A DNA stretch of 64,000 nt. Source: an uncultured Atopobiaceae bacterium. GTDB taxonomy: Bacteria > Actinomycetota > Coriobacteriia > Coriobacteriales > Atopobiaceae. The position numbers and the translations under genes were made by a program. This document shows positions 50,201 to 60,060 of this stretch, piece by piece. The notes beneath the pieces were generated by a model. That model saw nothing but the letters and a program-made list of their open reading frames with translations, had not been told where the DNA came from and made no database searches. The DNA is taken from the NCBI GenBank assembly GCA_944322145.1, contig CALUNW010000004.1:177807-241806 (forward strand), written 5' to 3'. Numbering within the stretch: position 1 is the first letter of the stretch; each line of letters begins with the position of its first letter.

Positions 50201-52802
50201 CGGCACCGCCGACGGCATTGAGACGCTGGTCGCCGACTGGTCGACCGACGCCAAGGTGAGCGCCGCCGAGGACGGCAAGGGCTCCGTCTTCACCGGTGAC
50301 CTCTCCAAGCCGGTCAGCTTCGACCTGGGCTCCGGCAAGTACCTCGTCCCGACCGAGGTCACCGGCCAGGCCGGCACGACCGACATCCTCGACGCCGGTC
50401 TCGAGCTGACCTACGACATGCCCGTGATTGTCGGCAATGCCGCCGTCAACAACGTCTGGAACGGCCTGGCGGAGAACGGCGCCTACTACATCGACGGCAT
50501 CAAGGACGAGGCTCACAAGTACACGATCGGCACCGGCACCTCCGTTAACGTCTCCGCCGACTTCGCCGCCTCCTACTTCGCCGGCACGCTGACCGACCTC
50601 AACGGCCTCAAGGTGAAGCCGGTCATGGGCACCTACGTTGCCAAGGTCTCCGACGGCGTCAACACCGTCTCCAAGAGCTTCACCCTCGAGGTCGAGAACT
50701 CGTACGCCGGGACCTACGCGTACATCGTTAACAGCGCCGACGCTAGCGACACCGACGACAAGGACCTCGTCTACGACGGCACCACGCAGACCATTGCGCT
50801 CGCCAAGTCGGACGGCACCAAGATTGCCGCCGGCTCCGGCGTGACCGTCGAGTGGTACAAGTCCAACGGCGAGCTGATTTCCAAGAGGTACGAAATCTCC
50901 GTCTCCGGCACCGGCAGCTACAGCGCGGTCGTCAAGGACAGCAACAACAACACCGTCGCCACCGTCAACTTCTCCGTCGAGAAGTACGACGTCTCCAAGC
51001 ACGGCGACAGCTACTCTGACACCACGACCCTCGGCAGCGGCGAGGCCGCAAAGAAAGCTATCCTTCAGAAGGTGGCTGGCTCCCTCTGGAAGTCCTTCCA
51101 GGTTACCGATATCACCGCGCCCTCCGGCGCCAAGGCCTTTGACGACAGCTACGGCGAGTACACCGTGACCATTTCGGCCAAGGTGGAGGGCGATTCCTTC
51201 TATGACGCCAACGTCACCGGCCAGAAGACGATCAAGTTCTCCTACCTGAACGACGATCTCTACGACACCTATGGTCTCTACTACGGCGCCACGCTCGTCA
51301 ACGGCGGCGGCTTCGCCACCAACCCCGTTGGCGGCACCGTCAGCGTCAACCTGACCGAGGGCCAGTCCTTCGACGCCTCCAAGATCAAGGTCCGCGACGA
51401 GGACGGCACCCCGTCCTGGAGCGGGGACCAGCTCGAGGTCACCTACAAGAACGCCAGCGGCACCACCGTCGACGCCTCCGCTCTCTCCCAGACCGGCACC
51501 TACACCGTGACCGTCCGCGTCAAGCCCTTCCAGGACGAGAACCAGTGGCTCGGCGGCACCAGGACCTTCACCGTCTCCGTCAACGGCAACAAGGCCTACG
51601 GCGACAACGTGGTCTTCTACCTCGACGGCGAGATTGCCGGCACCTCCGGCACCCTCGAGTACGACGGTACCGACCTGCTCGAGCGCGTGAGCGCCGCCGT
51701 CTCCAACCCCGAGGGCGGCTCCTTCGAGTACGGTACCGACTTCACCTTCACCGTCACCAAGGACGGTGAGGAGGTTGACTCCATCGTCGACGCCGGCGAG
51801 TACAAGATCGCCATCAAGCCGATCACCTTCACCATCGACGATGGCGAGGACATCGACTTCACCCTCACGGTGACCCCGCAGACCGTCGACCAGCTGACGA
51901 ACTACTATTACAACGGCGAGCAGGGCTTCTTCCCGACCAACAAGAACGACCTCGGCGGTAACAGCTACCCCTCCCGCGTGTACCACAACGACGCCGTCGC
52001 CTGGACCGGCAGCGCGGTCGAGGTCCCGGGCGTGCAGTACGTGGACGGCGACGAGGTCAAGACCCTCGACCCGAGCCTGTACAACGTCGTCTCCGTCAAG
52101 AAGGGCGACAAGGTCGTCAAGGAGGCCGTGGACGAGGGCACCTACACCGTGCGCATCGCCCTGTCCGACGCCGCCAAGGCGAACTACTCCCTCGAGGAGC
52201 GCGAGTTCACCTTCCAGGTCGTCAAGTACAACCCGTTCGACGACGTGAAGTCCCCGGCCTGGTACGCCTCCGCGGTCGCCGACGCCAAGTTCACCAACGT
52301 CGTCAACGGCATGAGCGGCACCAACATGTACGCCCCCGAGGCCAGGATCTCCCGCGCCGACGCCGTGGGCATCCTGTTCAACCTCGCCGGCGGCTCCGCG
52401 CTGCTCGACGACAACATGTACACCGAGGAGGGCGGCTGGCTCACCGGCTTCGACGACGTGGACGGCAACGCCTACTACGCCGGCGCCCTCGCCTGGGCCC
52501 ACAAGGCCGGCGTCGTGAACGGCCACGGCGGCAACTTCCGCCCGAACGACAGCATCACCCGCGAGGAGCTCGCGACGATGCTGGCCAACTACGCCAAGGC
52601 CACCGGCGACTTCGTCGCCTCCGACGGCTCCGCCCTCGCGGCGATCGCCGACGGCGCCGACGTCTCCGGCTGGGCCCAGGAGTCCGTGGCGTGGGCCGTC
52701 GAGAACGAGATCATGGGCAACGGCGGCTTCGTCGCGGCCCACACCGACATCACCCGCGCCGAGGTCGCGGCCATGGCGGTGAACTACGCGGACAAGTTCT
52801 AG
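50097..52802 (+). CDS. SLH-domain surface protein C
   Basis: A 901-residue secreted protein, closest to B. It has the shared signal peptide, then a mature start with GDLSK and GKYLVPTEVTG as in B. Beta-rich repeats run to about residue 700 (LEYDGTDLLERVSAAV matches the shared repeat). SLH repeats fill about 711-901 (FDDVKSPAWYASAV, FDDVDGNAYYAGALAWA, VAWAVENEIMGNGGFVA). It ends YADKF without the tail seen in B. The reading frame is intact. Confidence 0.9.
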   Translation: MTACTNHGGKARRVVTAALVGVLSVGTVPMVALATGTADGIETLVADWSTDAKVSAAEDGKGSVFTGDLSKPVSFDLGSGKYLVPTEVTGQAGTTDILDAGLELTYDMPVIVGNAAVNNVWNGLAENGAYYIDGIKDEAHKYTIGTGTSVNVSADFAASYFAGTLTDLNGLKVKPVMGTYVAKVSDGVNTVSKSFTLEVENSYAGTYAYIVNSADASDTDDKDLVYDGTTQTIALAKSDGTKIAAGSGVTVEWYKSNGELISKRYEISVSGTGSYSAVVKDSNNNTVATVNFSVEKYDVSKHGDSYSDTTTLGSGEAAKKAILQKVAGSLWKSFQVTDITAPSGAKAFDDSYGEYTVTISAKVEGDSFYDANVTGQKTIKFSYLNDDLYDTYGLYYGATLVNGGGFATNPVGGTVSVNLTEGQSFDASKIKVRDEDGTPSWSGDQLEVTYKNASGTTVDASALSQTGTYTVTVRVKPFQDENQWLGGTRTFTVSVNGNKAYGDNVVFYLDGEIAGTSGTLEYDGTDLLERVSAAVSNPEGGSFEYGTDFTFTVTKDGEEVDSIVDAGEYKIAIKPITFTIDDGEDIDFTLTVTPQTVDQLTNYYYNGEQGFFPTNKNDLGGNSYPSRVYHNDAVAWTGSAVEVPGVQYVDGDEVKTLDPSLYNVVSVKKGDKVVKEAVDEGTYTVRIALSDAAKANYSLEEREFTFQVVKYNPFDDVKSPAWYASAVADAKFTNVVNGMSGTNMYAPEARISRADAVGILFNLAGGSALLDDNMYTEEGGWLTGFDDVDGNAYYAGALAWAHKAGVVNGHGGNFRPNDSITREELATMLANYAKATGDFVASDGSALAAIADGADVSGWAQESVAWAVENEIMGNGGFVAAHTDITRAEVAAMAVNYADKF

Positions 52803-53303
52803 TCCCGCCCGAGAGTCCCTCCCCTCCGGGGGAGGGCTCCCTTACGGGCTCTGCCCTCAGAGCCCGTAAGGGAGCCTCAAGGCTCACGCAAGCTGTCGCG
52901 TGGAAGGCCCGTGCGGTGGGCGGCGCCCCTCCTCCTTGTCGCGCTCGCAGGTGCAAGGGGGAGGGACCGCGCTCAGAACGTCGGTCGTGCGCTACATGCT
53001 GGGAAGCTGAACCAAAGAACAGGAACAGAGGGGGCGCCGCTTAGGCGCCCCCTCTTGGTGTTCGTAAGTCAATTCGATTTGGGGAAACTCCCCGCATGCC
53101 GTAAGACGAAGACCCACGTGTGCCGCGCGCCCCTCCCCCTCGCCTCGTGCGAGCTCGCCCGAGGGGGAGGGCCCCGTCCTTACCGCACGGACCTCCACGC
53201 GACAGCTTGCGTGCGAGCCTAAAGGCTCCCCAGGGGGCTCTGGGCCACAGAGCCCCCTGGGGAGCCTGCCCCCCGGAGGGGGGTAGGCTGAAGGCGCGCG
53301 GGG
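52803..53303. repeat. C-D intergenic palindrome array (inverted copy of A-B)
   Basis: These 501 bases have no gene. The order is a 19-pair hairpin 52835-52876; an arm at 52885-52917; a hairpin 52926-52965; the AGAGGGGGCGCC hairpin 53027-53055; a 12-pair hairpin 53131-53171; the near-complement of the arm at 53182-53213; and a 19-pair hairpin 53224-53266. Sequence beside the central hairpin (ACAGGAACAGAGGG) is the complement of that at 38934-38955 in the A-B array, so this is the same array inverted. The outer hairpins have diverged most, with compensating changes that keep pairing. Confidence 0.85.
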
Positions 53304-55890
53304 CTACTTGGCGTAGTTGTAGACCATGCCGGCGACGTCGCCGCGGATGATGGCGCTGGAGGGGTCGATGGACCCGCCGTTGCCCATGATGCCGTTCTCG
53401 ACGGCCCAGGCGACGGAGCCCCTGGCCCAGTCGGAGACCTGGCCGGCGTCGGGCATCGCGTCGAGCGCGGACTCGTCGGCGGCCTCGTAGCTCTTGTCGA
53501 AGAGCTCGGCGTAGTTGGCCAGGAAGGCCGCGAACTCCTCGCGGGTGACCTTGTCGTTCGGGCGGAAGTTGCCGCCGTCGCCGTTGGCGACGCCCACGGA
53601 CTTGGCCCAGGCGAGGGCGCGGCCGTAGTACTCGTTGCCGTCGACGTCGTCGAAGGACTTCCAGCCGACCAGCACGTCATAGAGGTCGTTGGAGACGGTC
53701 AGGCCGTCGCCGCCGGCCATCTTGTACAGGGTGCCCACCACGTCGGCGCGGGTGATGCTGTCGCGGCCGCCGAAGAGGTTGGTGTCGCTGTAGCCGGTCA
53801 TGTACTCCCTGCCAACAGCAGAGACCCAGGCGACGGAGTCGGCGAAGTGGTCGGACCAGATGACGTCGGAGAACTTGGTGTGGTCGACGAAGTCGCCGGA
53901 GGTTCCGTCCTTGACGCAGAGGAACTCGAAGTCGGCCGGCGTCTCGAAGTTGTCGGTGACGGAGTCCGTCTTGGGCTCGAAGTGCAGCGTGTAGACGCCC
54001 TCGTCGGTGACCTCGTTGACGGCGACGCCGTCCTTGAGGATGGTCACCGTGAAGTTGTCGGCGATGCCGGGCTCGAGGCGCTTCTCAATGTCGGACACGG
54101 GCACGCCGCCCTCGCGCCACGGCAGGTAGTCGTAGTTGGAGTTGACCGCGCTGAAGTGGGTGGTCTCGAGGTTGACGACCTTGTCGAAGGACTTCTTGGC
54201 GACGGTCACGGGCAGCGTGGTGGTGCCGGTGACGTCGTAGCCCTTGACGGAGATCTCCACGGTGTAGGAGCCGGCGTCCACGATCTTGTCGACGACGTTG
54301 CCCTCGGCGTCCTTGATCGTGACGGTGTACTGCTTGTCCCCGGTGCCCTCGGTGAGCTCCTTGCCGTCGGCGTCCTTCACGACGGTCTGGATGCGGTCCA
54401 TGACGTCGGAGCCGTCGTAGGTCGTCTCGACGGAGGAGACGGCGGTCCACTGGCCCTTGTCGTTCTTGTAGTTGAAGTAGACGGAGGCGTCGGCGTCGAT
54501 GGTGCCCCAGACGATGCGGACGGTGCAGGTGGCAGTGCCGCCGGCGGTGTAGTTGGTCTTGTCGCCGGCGACGACCTTCACGGTGTAGGTGCCCGCACTG
54601 TTGCGCCAGGCGTCGAAGTTGCCGGTGATGACCCTGCCATCCTGAATCTCGGCCTCGAGAGCGCCGTCCTCGTCGTAGATGTAGACCGTGGTCCCAATCT
54701 TCTCGTCCTTGCTGTTGAACGCCTGGATGAGAAGCGGGTTGAACTTGTTCTGCTTGCGACCCTCGCTGAGGTCGGTCTCCCAGCTCGTCGGGAACTCAGA
54801 GTTGTTGTACTCGATGGTCGCGGCGTGATCGTACTTGTCAATCGTGGTCTTGGCGAAGCTGATCACGTTGAGGCCGGCGGCCTTGGCAGGGTTGGCGGTC
54901 AGGTTGTACGTGCCGAGCTTGTCGAAGACGTCGGAGCCGGTGCCGGTGCTGTCAATGGAGAGGTCGACGAGCGTGGTGTCGAGATACGTGTAGGTCTTGT
55001 TGACCGAGTTGTAGTAGTAGACCGTCGTCGGGTGCCCCGGGAACGAGCTGCTGTCGATGACCGGGTCGCAGAGGATGGACACGCCGGGGGTGTCGAGCTT
55101 GAACGCGGTGACGTTAACAGGGGTGTCGACGGTCACGGTCTGGCCGGCGTAGATGCCGAGGCCGGTGACGACCGCATAGTACTTGCCGATGTTCTTGACC
55201 TCGACGCCCGGGTCGTCCTGGCCCATGTCGGGCGTGATGAACTTGACCTCGTAGTCGACGCCCTCGGTCAGCGCCGCGGTGCTGCTCCCAGTGCTGCTCT
55301 TGATGCCGAGGTCGAGCTCGGAACCGGTGAAGATGAACTGCGTGTCGTCGATCTTGCTCGGGTTGGCGTTGATCTCGTAGACCTCAAGGTCGCCTGCGTT
55401 GAGGGTTGCCGGCTTGACGGTGAAGGGGACGTAGAGCTCGCCGCCCTTGTAGACGCCGTCGATGGCGGTGACCTTCACGGCGTAGGTGCCGGGGTTGACG
55501 ACCTCGTTGGTTGCAGAGCTGTAGTTGCCGTCCTCGTCAACGGTGACGATCTCAACCTTGTAGTCGCGGGCGACCGTGGTGAGGTTCAGGTCGATGGTCT
55601 GGTTGTTGGCGGTCACGATCTTGTTGACCTTGATGCCACCAACCTTGTTGGTGCCGTCCGCAACGGTGTAGTAGCCATCAGTCATGTTGCCCGAGAGGGA
55701 GAGGTCGACGGTGGCGTCCTCGAAGGCCTGGACGTCGGTGGCGGCCATGGTCTGGACGCCGTCCTCAGCGACGGGCCTCGGCGCCGGTCGCGAGCGCGAC
55801 CATCGGCACGGTGCCGACGGAGAGGACGCCCACGAGCGCCGCGGTGACGACGCGGCGGGCCTTCCCCCCATGGTTGGTGCAAGCTGTCAT
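53304..55890 (-). pseudogene. SLH-domain surface protein D, frameshifted after the signal peptide
   Basis: The shared start at 55890 gives the signal peptide and then GAEARR and a stop at 55765. The remaining sequence, about 830 codons in another frame, is an intact surface protein closest to A. It has beta-rich repeats, YDGSDVMDRIQTVVKDADG, and SLH repeats FSDVIWSDHFADSVAWV, FDDVDGNEYYGRALAWA and MGNGGSIDPS. One extra base between 55768 and 55786 explains the shift, at the end of the shared 123-bp block. The total of 2587 bases is one more than a multiple of three. It could be a silent copy, a recombination scar or an assembly error. Confidence 0.85.
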
Positions 55891-55909
55891 GTGTTGTCTC
55901 CTTTCAAAA
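55787..55909 (-). repeat. 123-bp shared leader block, copy D
   Basis: Same block as at 36056 but with CTTTTGAAAGGAGA at its upstream end and one change (GCCCGCCGC). The frameshift of gene D lies just beyond its downstream end. Confidence 0.9.
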
Positions 55910-56505
55910 GACAATCTAGAAACCTTAGGACACCGTTGCTCATTTTCCCACTTTGCCGCCTTGCTCGCAACTTTGAGACGGCAAAGCGTGCAGGCAATGA
56001 GTCTGCATCCTGCGTGGCAGTCTATCACTATCTTTCAGCACAGTCACGACTTTTTTGCTTATGTTCGAAAAAAGCCCCTGAAGGGTAGGTAACCTACCCT
56101 CACGTTACGCTCTGTGCGCTGAGGCCATAACGGCCTTTATAATCTCTTCTTTGGCATCTACCTGCAGCTACGTTTGGAATATCAGGTTCCTAATAGAAGA
56201 GCCGTTGGTTATTTTAGCGCAAATTCTATATTTGGCTACAGCTTTTTGCGTAACAAACCTGAAACCTTGTTTCTTCAGGTCTCTCAATTATTCTTGGTCG
56301 CTTTCTTCAGCTTCATTAATGCGCCCCTCCCCCATCCCTGGGACCCCCGCCCGTTCTTCTCGCTCTCTTGGGTTGTTTTCATATATCTGAGATGCTCGGT
56401 TCCCTTCTGACGGCTCACGGACATCCGACGGATGCCCGCATGCCCGATACGTCTTCCAAAACGTCAATCAGCGGCGGAAGCGAGCGAACGCAGCCCCAAC
56501 ATAAG
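55910..56505. other. AT-rich gap upstream of gene D
   Basis: About 600 bases much lower in GC than the rest, with no gene I can support. Visible are an 8-base inverted repeat CTTTGCCG (55951-55958 and 55979-55986), a near-perfect palindrome AGGGTAGGT-A-ACCTACCCT (56082-56100) and a plus-strand TATAAT (56138-56143). It contains the promoter of gene D on the minus strand, not identified. The small plus-strand frame 56151-56390 has no ribosome site or recognisable product. Confidence 0.6.
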
Positions 56506-56534
56506 AAGAAGCCCGGCAATCCATCGGGCTTCTT
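56506..56534. terminator. Terminator of the glycosyltransferase gene
   Basis: GAAGCCCG (56508-56515) pairs with CGGGCTTC (56525-56532), with A-rich and T-rich flanks on both sides, so it can work in both directions. It begins 29 bases after the stop at 56563. Confidence 0.75.
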
Positions 56535-56562
56535 TGCATCTCTATTACTACCTGTTATGGCG

Positions 56563-57549
56563 CTACTCGACGCACGCAGCCTTGGCGATGCTGTCGAGAG
56601 CGGCGCCGAGGGCGGCCTCCTTCTCCGGAGACCCCTCGTAGAAGTAGTTCTGGAGCGGCTCCATGCCCGCGACCCACTGCTTATGCTCCTTCTTGGCCCG
56701 ATGGACGTCGCGCAGCCTCTGGAGGGCCGAGATGCGCTCCGGACGATACCTCGCGCGCTCGTCCCGAGCCTCCTGCACGCGCCGCTCCATCTCTTCGAGC
56801 ACCACGCCCGTGGTGCCGCGCGCGCGGTGCCACTCCACGAGGTCCGCGTACTGCTCAGCCCGGACGTTGAGCATGTTCTCCACGTCCCAGACCTTGGTCA
56901 GCTGTGTGGGGTTGTCCCGCCGGACGATGAAGTGGAAGTCGTTGGTGAAGAGCACGCGCTTTGAGCAGAAGACGCCGCGGTGGCGGAAGATGCTCTCCAT
57001 CTCCGGAAAGCCGTTGGAGAAGCGGATGTTGTTGTTCTCGATCACGCTCGCGCGGTAGATGACGGTGGTGAACTCGTAGGGCAGGTTGAGCGAGGCCTCG
57101 CCGTTGCCGGGGAAGACGCCCTCGAGCGGCACGCGGCAGAGGTAGCAGCCGGTGAGCTCCTCGTTGGCGTGCAGACGGGAGGGCACGACGGCCTCTATGT
57201 CATGGTCGAAGAGCGCCTGGAGCACGGCCTTGGTCCGCTCGGTGTAGAAGCCGGGGACCAGGACGTCGTCGTCATCGAGGAAGATGAGGCAGGTTCCGCG
57301 AACGAACTGGAAGCCCTCGTTGCGGTTGCGGCCGATGCCGTAGTTGGGGTGGGAGTGCACCGTGACGCGCGGGTCCCCCTGCGCGTAGCTCTGGGCGATC
57401 TTGAGGGTGCCGTCGGTGGAGCCGTCGTTGAGGACGATGACCTCGAGGTCACGGCAGGGCTGGTTGAGCACGGACTCCAGGGCGTCCGCGATGTACTTCT
57501 CGCCGTTGTAGACGGGCAGCATGACGGTGAGGAAGGGCTTGTCTGGCAT
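56563..57549 (-). CDS. Family 2 glycosyltransferase
   Basis: A 328-residue GT2 enzyme. The GT-A start is TVMLPVYNGEKYIADALESVLNQ, nucleotide-sugar binding is seen in VIVLNDGSTDGT, NEGFQFVRG is followed by the metal motif IFLDDDDV, and the acceptor segment is about residues 130-220. There is no membrane helix. The C-terminal 100 residues are helical and charged. It would add a sugar in the cytoplasm; the substrate is unknown, but its place among surface genes suggests wall glycan or glycoprotein work. It has its own terminator. Confidence 0.9.
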   Translation of the reverse strand: MPDKPFLTVMLPVYNGEKYIADALESVLNQPCRDLEVIVLNDGSTDGTLKIAQSYAQGDPRVTVHSHPNYGIGRNRNEGFQFVRGTCLIFLDDDDVLVPGFYTERTKAVLQALFDHDIEAVVPSRLHANEELTGCYLCRVPLEGVFPGNGEASLNLPYEFTTVIYRASVIENNNIRFSNGFPEMESIFRHRGVFCSKRVLFTNDFHFIVRRDNPTQLTKVWDVENMLNVRAEQYADLVEWHRARGTTGVVLEEMERRVQEARDERARYRPERISALQRLRDVHRAKKEHKQWVAGMEPLQNYFYEGSPEKEAALGAALDSIAKAACVE

Positions 57550-57595
57550 CGGACCCCGATTCTACGGCGCTGTCTTACGCGGTGAGTATACCCGC

Positions 57596-57629
57596 AAAAG
57601 GGGCGCGGGGCGAAAGGGCCCCGCGCCCG
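57596..57629 (-). terminator. Terminator of the CAP-SLH gene
   Basis: An 11-pair GC stem (57601-57611 with 57618-57628) and CTTTTG on the minus strand, 34 bases after the stop. Confidence 0.85.
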
Positions 57630-57662
57630 TGGGCGATGCCGTGGGACGTGAAGCGTCGCGCG

Positions 57663-59186
57663 CTACCCCTGCATCCAGTTCATGACCAGGCCGGCACCCA
57701 TGCCGCGGGTGAGCTGGTCGGTGGGGTCGAGCGTGCCGGTCGCGGAGTTGCCGTGGATGACGTCCGCGCCGATGGCCCACTCCATGGCCGCCTGGGCGAA
57801 CGAGGAGGTCTCGCCGCCGTCAGGGAAGGTGGAGAGGTCGCCGGCGCCCGCAGGCTCGTCCTCGAGGCGCCAGAGGATGGTCACGAACTCCTCGCGCGTG
57901 GCGGGGTCGTCGGGGCGGAGCTGCCCGGCGTTGCCGACGATGACGCCGTTCTCGATGGCCCAGGCCACAGCGTCGGTGTACCAGGTGTCGGCGACGTCGG
58001 TGTAGCCCTCGAGGCTCGAGCGGTCGACGTCCGGGTTGCCCGCGCGGTTGTAGAGGACGCCCGCGAGCTGGGAGCGCGTCATGACGTCGTTGGGCCCGAA
58101 GTTGCCCGTGCCGTTGTCATAGCCGTTCATGATGCCGTTGGCCTCTGCCCAGAGGACGGCCTCCACGTACCAGCTGCCCGGGGCGTCGGGGTCGACGTCG
58201 TTGAAGCGCAGCGTGTAGCCCGCGGAGACGGTGACGTCGGCGGCGGGCATGACGAAGGTGTACTCGCCGGAGGTGCCCGTTGGGCTGGTGGCCACGGTGC
58301 GGCCGTCGGCCGTGCGGACGGTGGGGGCGCCGTCGACCACGTAGGCGTAGTCGGGCGTGAGGCGGATGGTGACGGTGGTGCCGGCGGACGCCTTGGAGAC
58401 GCTCACCCACGTGCTGCCGTGGGACGCGGAGGAGGCGGAGACCTGGTAGCTCACGTTGGCGTTGAGAAGCGCGCGGTACTCGGCGAGCTTGGCGCGGAAC
58501 TCGTCGACGGTGTAGGCGCCGTCATACGAGGCGCTCCAGTAGAAGGTCTGCCCGGAGCAGCTGCGGTACACCCTGCTGCCGAGGGAGTAGGCGGTGCCGG
58601 TGGCGCCGTAGCTGCCGTTGATGATGTTGAGGTAGTGGCCCACCTCGCTGAACGGGGCCGACGGGTTGCTCTCGTAGATCGCCTTCTCCTCGTAGTACCA
58701 GCCGGTGAAGGGGTTGGAGTAGCCCCAGGCGAGGTTCTCGCCCACGTTGTAGACGCCGGCGTGGCCGATGTTGTTGGCGGAGTAGTTGACGTCGATCTGC
58801 GCGACGGCCATGAGGTAGGGGTCGATGACGAGCTCGGAGAGGCCGTGGCCCTGGGAGCGCAGCTGGTTGCAGATCTCGACGAAGTCGATCGAGCGCTCCA
58901 GGTTGTCCAGGTTGAAGGCGCTCTCCTCGGAGCCCATGTTGCTAAGGTCCTGGTACGGGCCGACGACGGACATGCTCGGCGACTGCTCGATCACGGCGAC
59001 CGCGTTGTCGGCGCCGAGCCACTCGAAGAAGCCGAGCGAGCCGTCCTCGTAGGTGTAGTCGAAGTCCGTCGCCGCGAGGGCGGGCGTCGCGGGTGCGAGG
59101 ACGAGCGCGACGACGGACATCAGGGCGGCGAGGAAGGCCGCGAGCGGGCGTCCTTCTCGGCGTCTGATCTGCTGGGCTGCGTGCAT
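57663..59186 (-). CDS. Secreted CAP-domain protein with SLH repeats
   Basis: A 507-residue surface protein. The signal peptide is about residues 1-40 (RRREGRPLAAFLAALMSV..., ending near ALA-AT). Residues about 90-210 resemble a CAP/SCP domain (GHAGVYNVGENLAWGYSNPFTGWYYEEKAIY, then VGHYLNIING). A beta domain (about 250-320, VSVSKASAGTTVTI) and three SLH repeats from about 327 follow (FNDVDPDAPGSWYVEAVLWA, YTDVADTWYTDAVAWAIENG, then the last). The signal peptide is unlike that of A-D. The ATG at 59186 has AAAGGGG upstream. Confidence 0.88.
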   Translation of the reverse strand: MHAAQQIRRREGRPLAAFLAALMSVVALVLAPATPALAATDFDYTYEDGSLGFFEWLGADNAVAVIEQSPSMSVVGPYQDLSNMGSEESAFNLDNLERSIDFVEICNQLRSQGHGLSELVIDPYLMAVAQIDVNYSANNIGHAGVYNVGENLAWGYSNPFTGWYYEEKAIYESNPSAPFSEVGHYLNIINGSYGATGTAYSLGSRVYRSCSGQTFYWSASYDGAYTVDEFRAKLAEYRALLNANVSYQVSASSASHGSTWVSVSKASAGTTVTIRLTPDYAYVVDGAPTVRTADGRTVATSPTGTSGEYTFVMPAADVTVSAGYTLRFNDVDPDAPGSWYVEAVLWAEANGIMNGYDNGTGNFGPNDVMTRSQLAGVLYNRAGNPDVDRSSLEGYTDVADTWYTDAVAWAIENGVIVGNAGQLRPDDPATREEFVTILWRLEDEPAGAGDLSTFPDGGETSSFAQAAMEWAIGADVIHGNSATGTLDPTDQLTRGMGAGLVMNWMQG

Positions 59187-59299
59187 GGTGATCACCCCTT
59201 TGTGATGTGGGCGTGCGTTGGGGCAATCCTAGCGCGTGTATAAAAGTAGAAATTTGCGCAAATAGGTGAGCGGGCGGGCGGCAGAGCGGGCGGGCGGCG

Positions 59300-59995
59300 T
59301 TACGCTCCGGCGAGCAGGTCCCGGACCTCGAGGAGGTCTGCGCAGACCGCCGCGCACAGGCCGCGGAGCTCGTCGTCCGGCTGGATGAGGTCCGGCACCA
59401 TCACGGTGACAAAGCCGCCCGAGCTCGCGGCGCGCACGCCGGAGGGGCTGTCCTCGAAGACGACCGTGCGCGCGGGGTCGGCCCCCAGGCGCTCGGCGGC
59501 GCCGAGGAAGATGTCCGGTGCGGGCTTTGACGGGTAGCCGTCGTCGCCGGTCACCACGGCGCGGAAGTGCTCGGAGACGCCCGCGTGGCGCAGGTTTGCC
59601 TCGACCACGCGCCGCTCCGAGGAGGATGCCACGGCGCACGGCACTCCCCTCTCGGATAGCCAGCCCAGCAGCTCGTCAAGGCCGGGCTTCTTGGGCGCGC
59701 CGGAGGCGACGAAGCGCTCGGCGCCGATCTCGTAGTGGTCGTCCAGGGCGCGCTGCGCGTCGGGGTTGCCGTCGTAGGCCTCGGCGACCATGCGCGAGAT
59801 GCGCTCGTAGGAGCTGCCCACGCAGGCCTCCACCAGGCCCGGGACCACCGTGAGGCCGTAGCGGGCAAAGGCAGGCGGCCACGCGCTCGCCCAGATGGGC
59901 TCGGTGTCCACCATGAGGCCGTCCATGTCGAAGATCGCGGCCTGGGGGCAGAAGCCCTGGGGAAGGTGCGGACGGAAGGTGCTGGTGTGTGCCAT
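59300..59995 (-). CDS. HAD hydrolase, beta-phosphoglucomutase-like
   Basis: A 231-residue HAD-IA protein. Motif I is AAIFDMDGLMVDTEP, motif II lies at VASSSERR, motif III is YPSKPAPDIFLGAAERLG, and motif IV is VVFEDSPSGVRAA. The small cap lies between motifs I and II. This pattern is shared by sugar-phosphate phosphatases and beta-phosphoglucomutases. It is 65 bases downstream of the GntR gene, in the same direction, so it may act on a phosphorylated intermediate of the sugar-acid pathway (inference). Confidence 0.9.
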   Translation of the reverse strand: MAHTSTFRPHLPQGFCPQAAIFDMDGLMVDTEPIWASAWPPAFARYGLTVVPGLVEACVGSSYERISRMVAEAYDGNPDAQRALDDHYEIGAERFVASGAPKKPGLDELLGWLSERGVPCAVASSSERRVVEANLRHAGVSEHFRAVVTGDDGYPSKPAPDIFLGAAERLGADPARTVVFEDSPSGVRAASSGGFVTVMVPDLIQPDDELRGLCAAVCADLLEVRDLLAGA

Positions 59996-60060
59996 GTTCT
60001 TCTCCCTCGGGAGGTACGCGGGGCCGGCATCGCACGCACTCCGAGGCGTTGCGCGCCGAC

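Noticed and set aside
56151..56390. Small plus-strand frame after a TATAAT
   Set aside because: No ribosome site and no recognisable composition or product. Kept only as part of the AT-rich gap.
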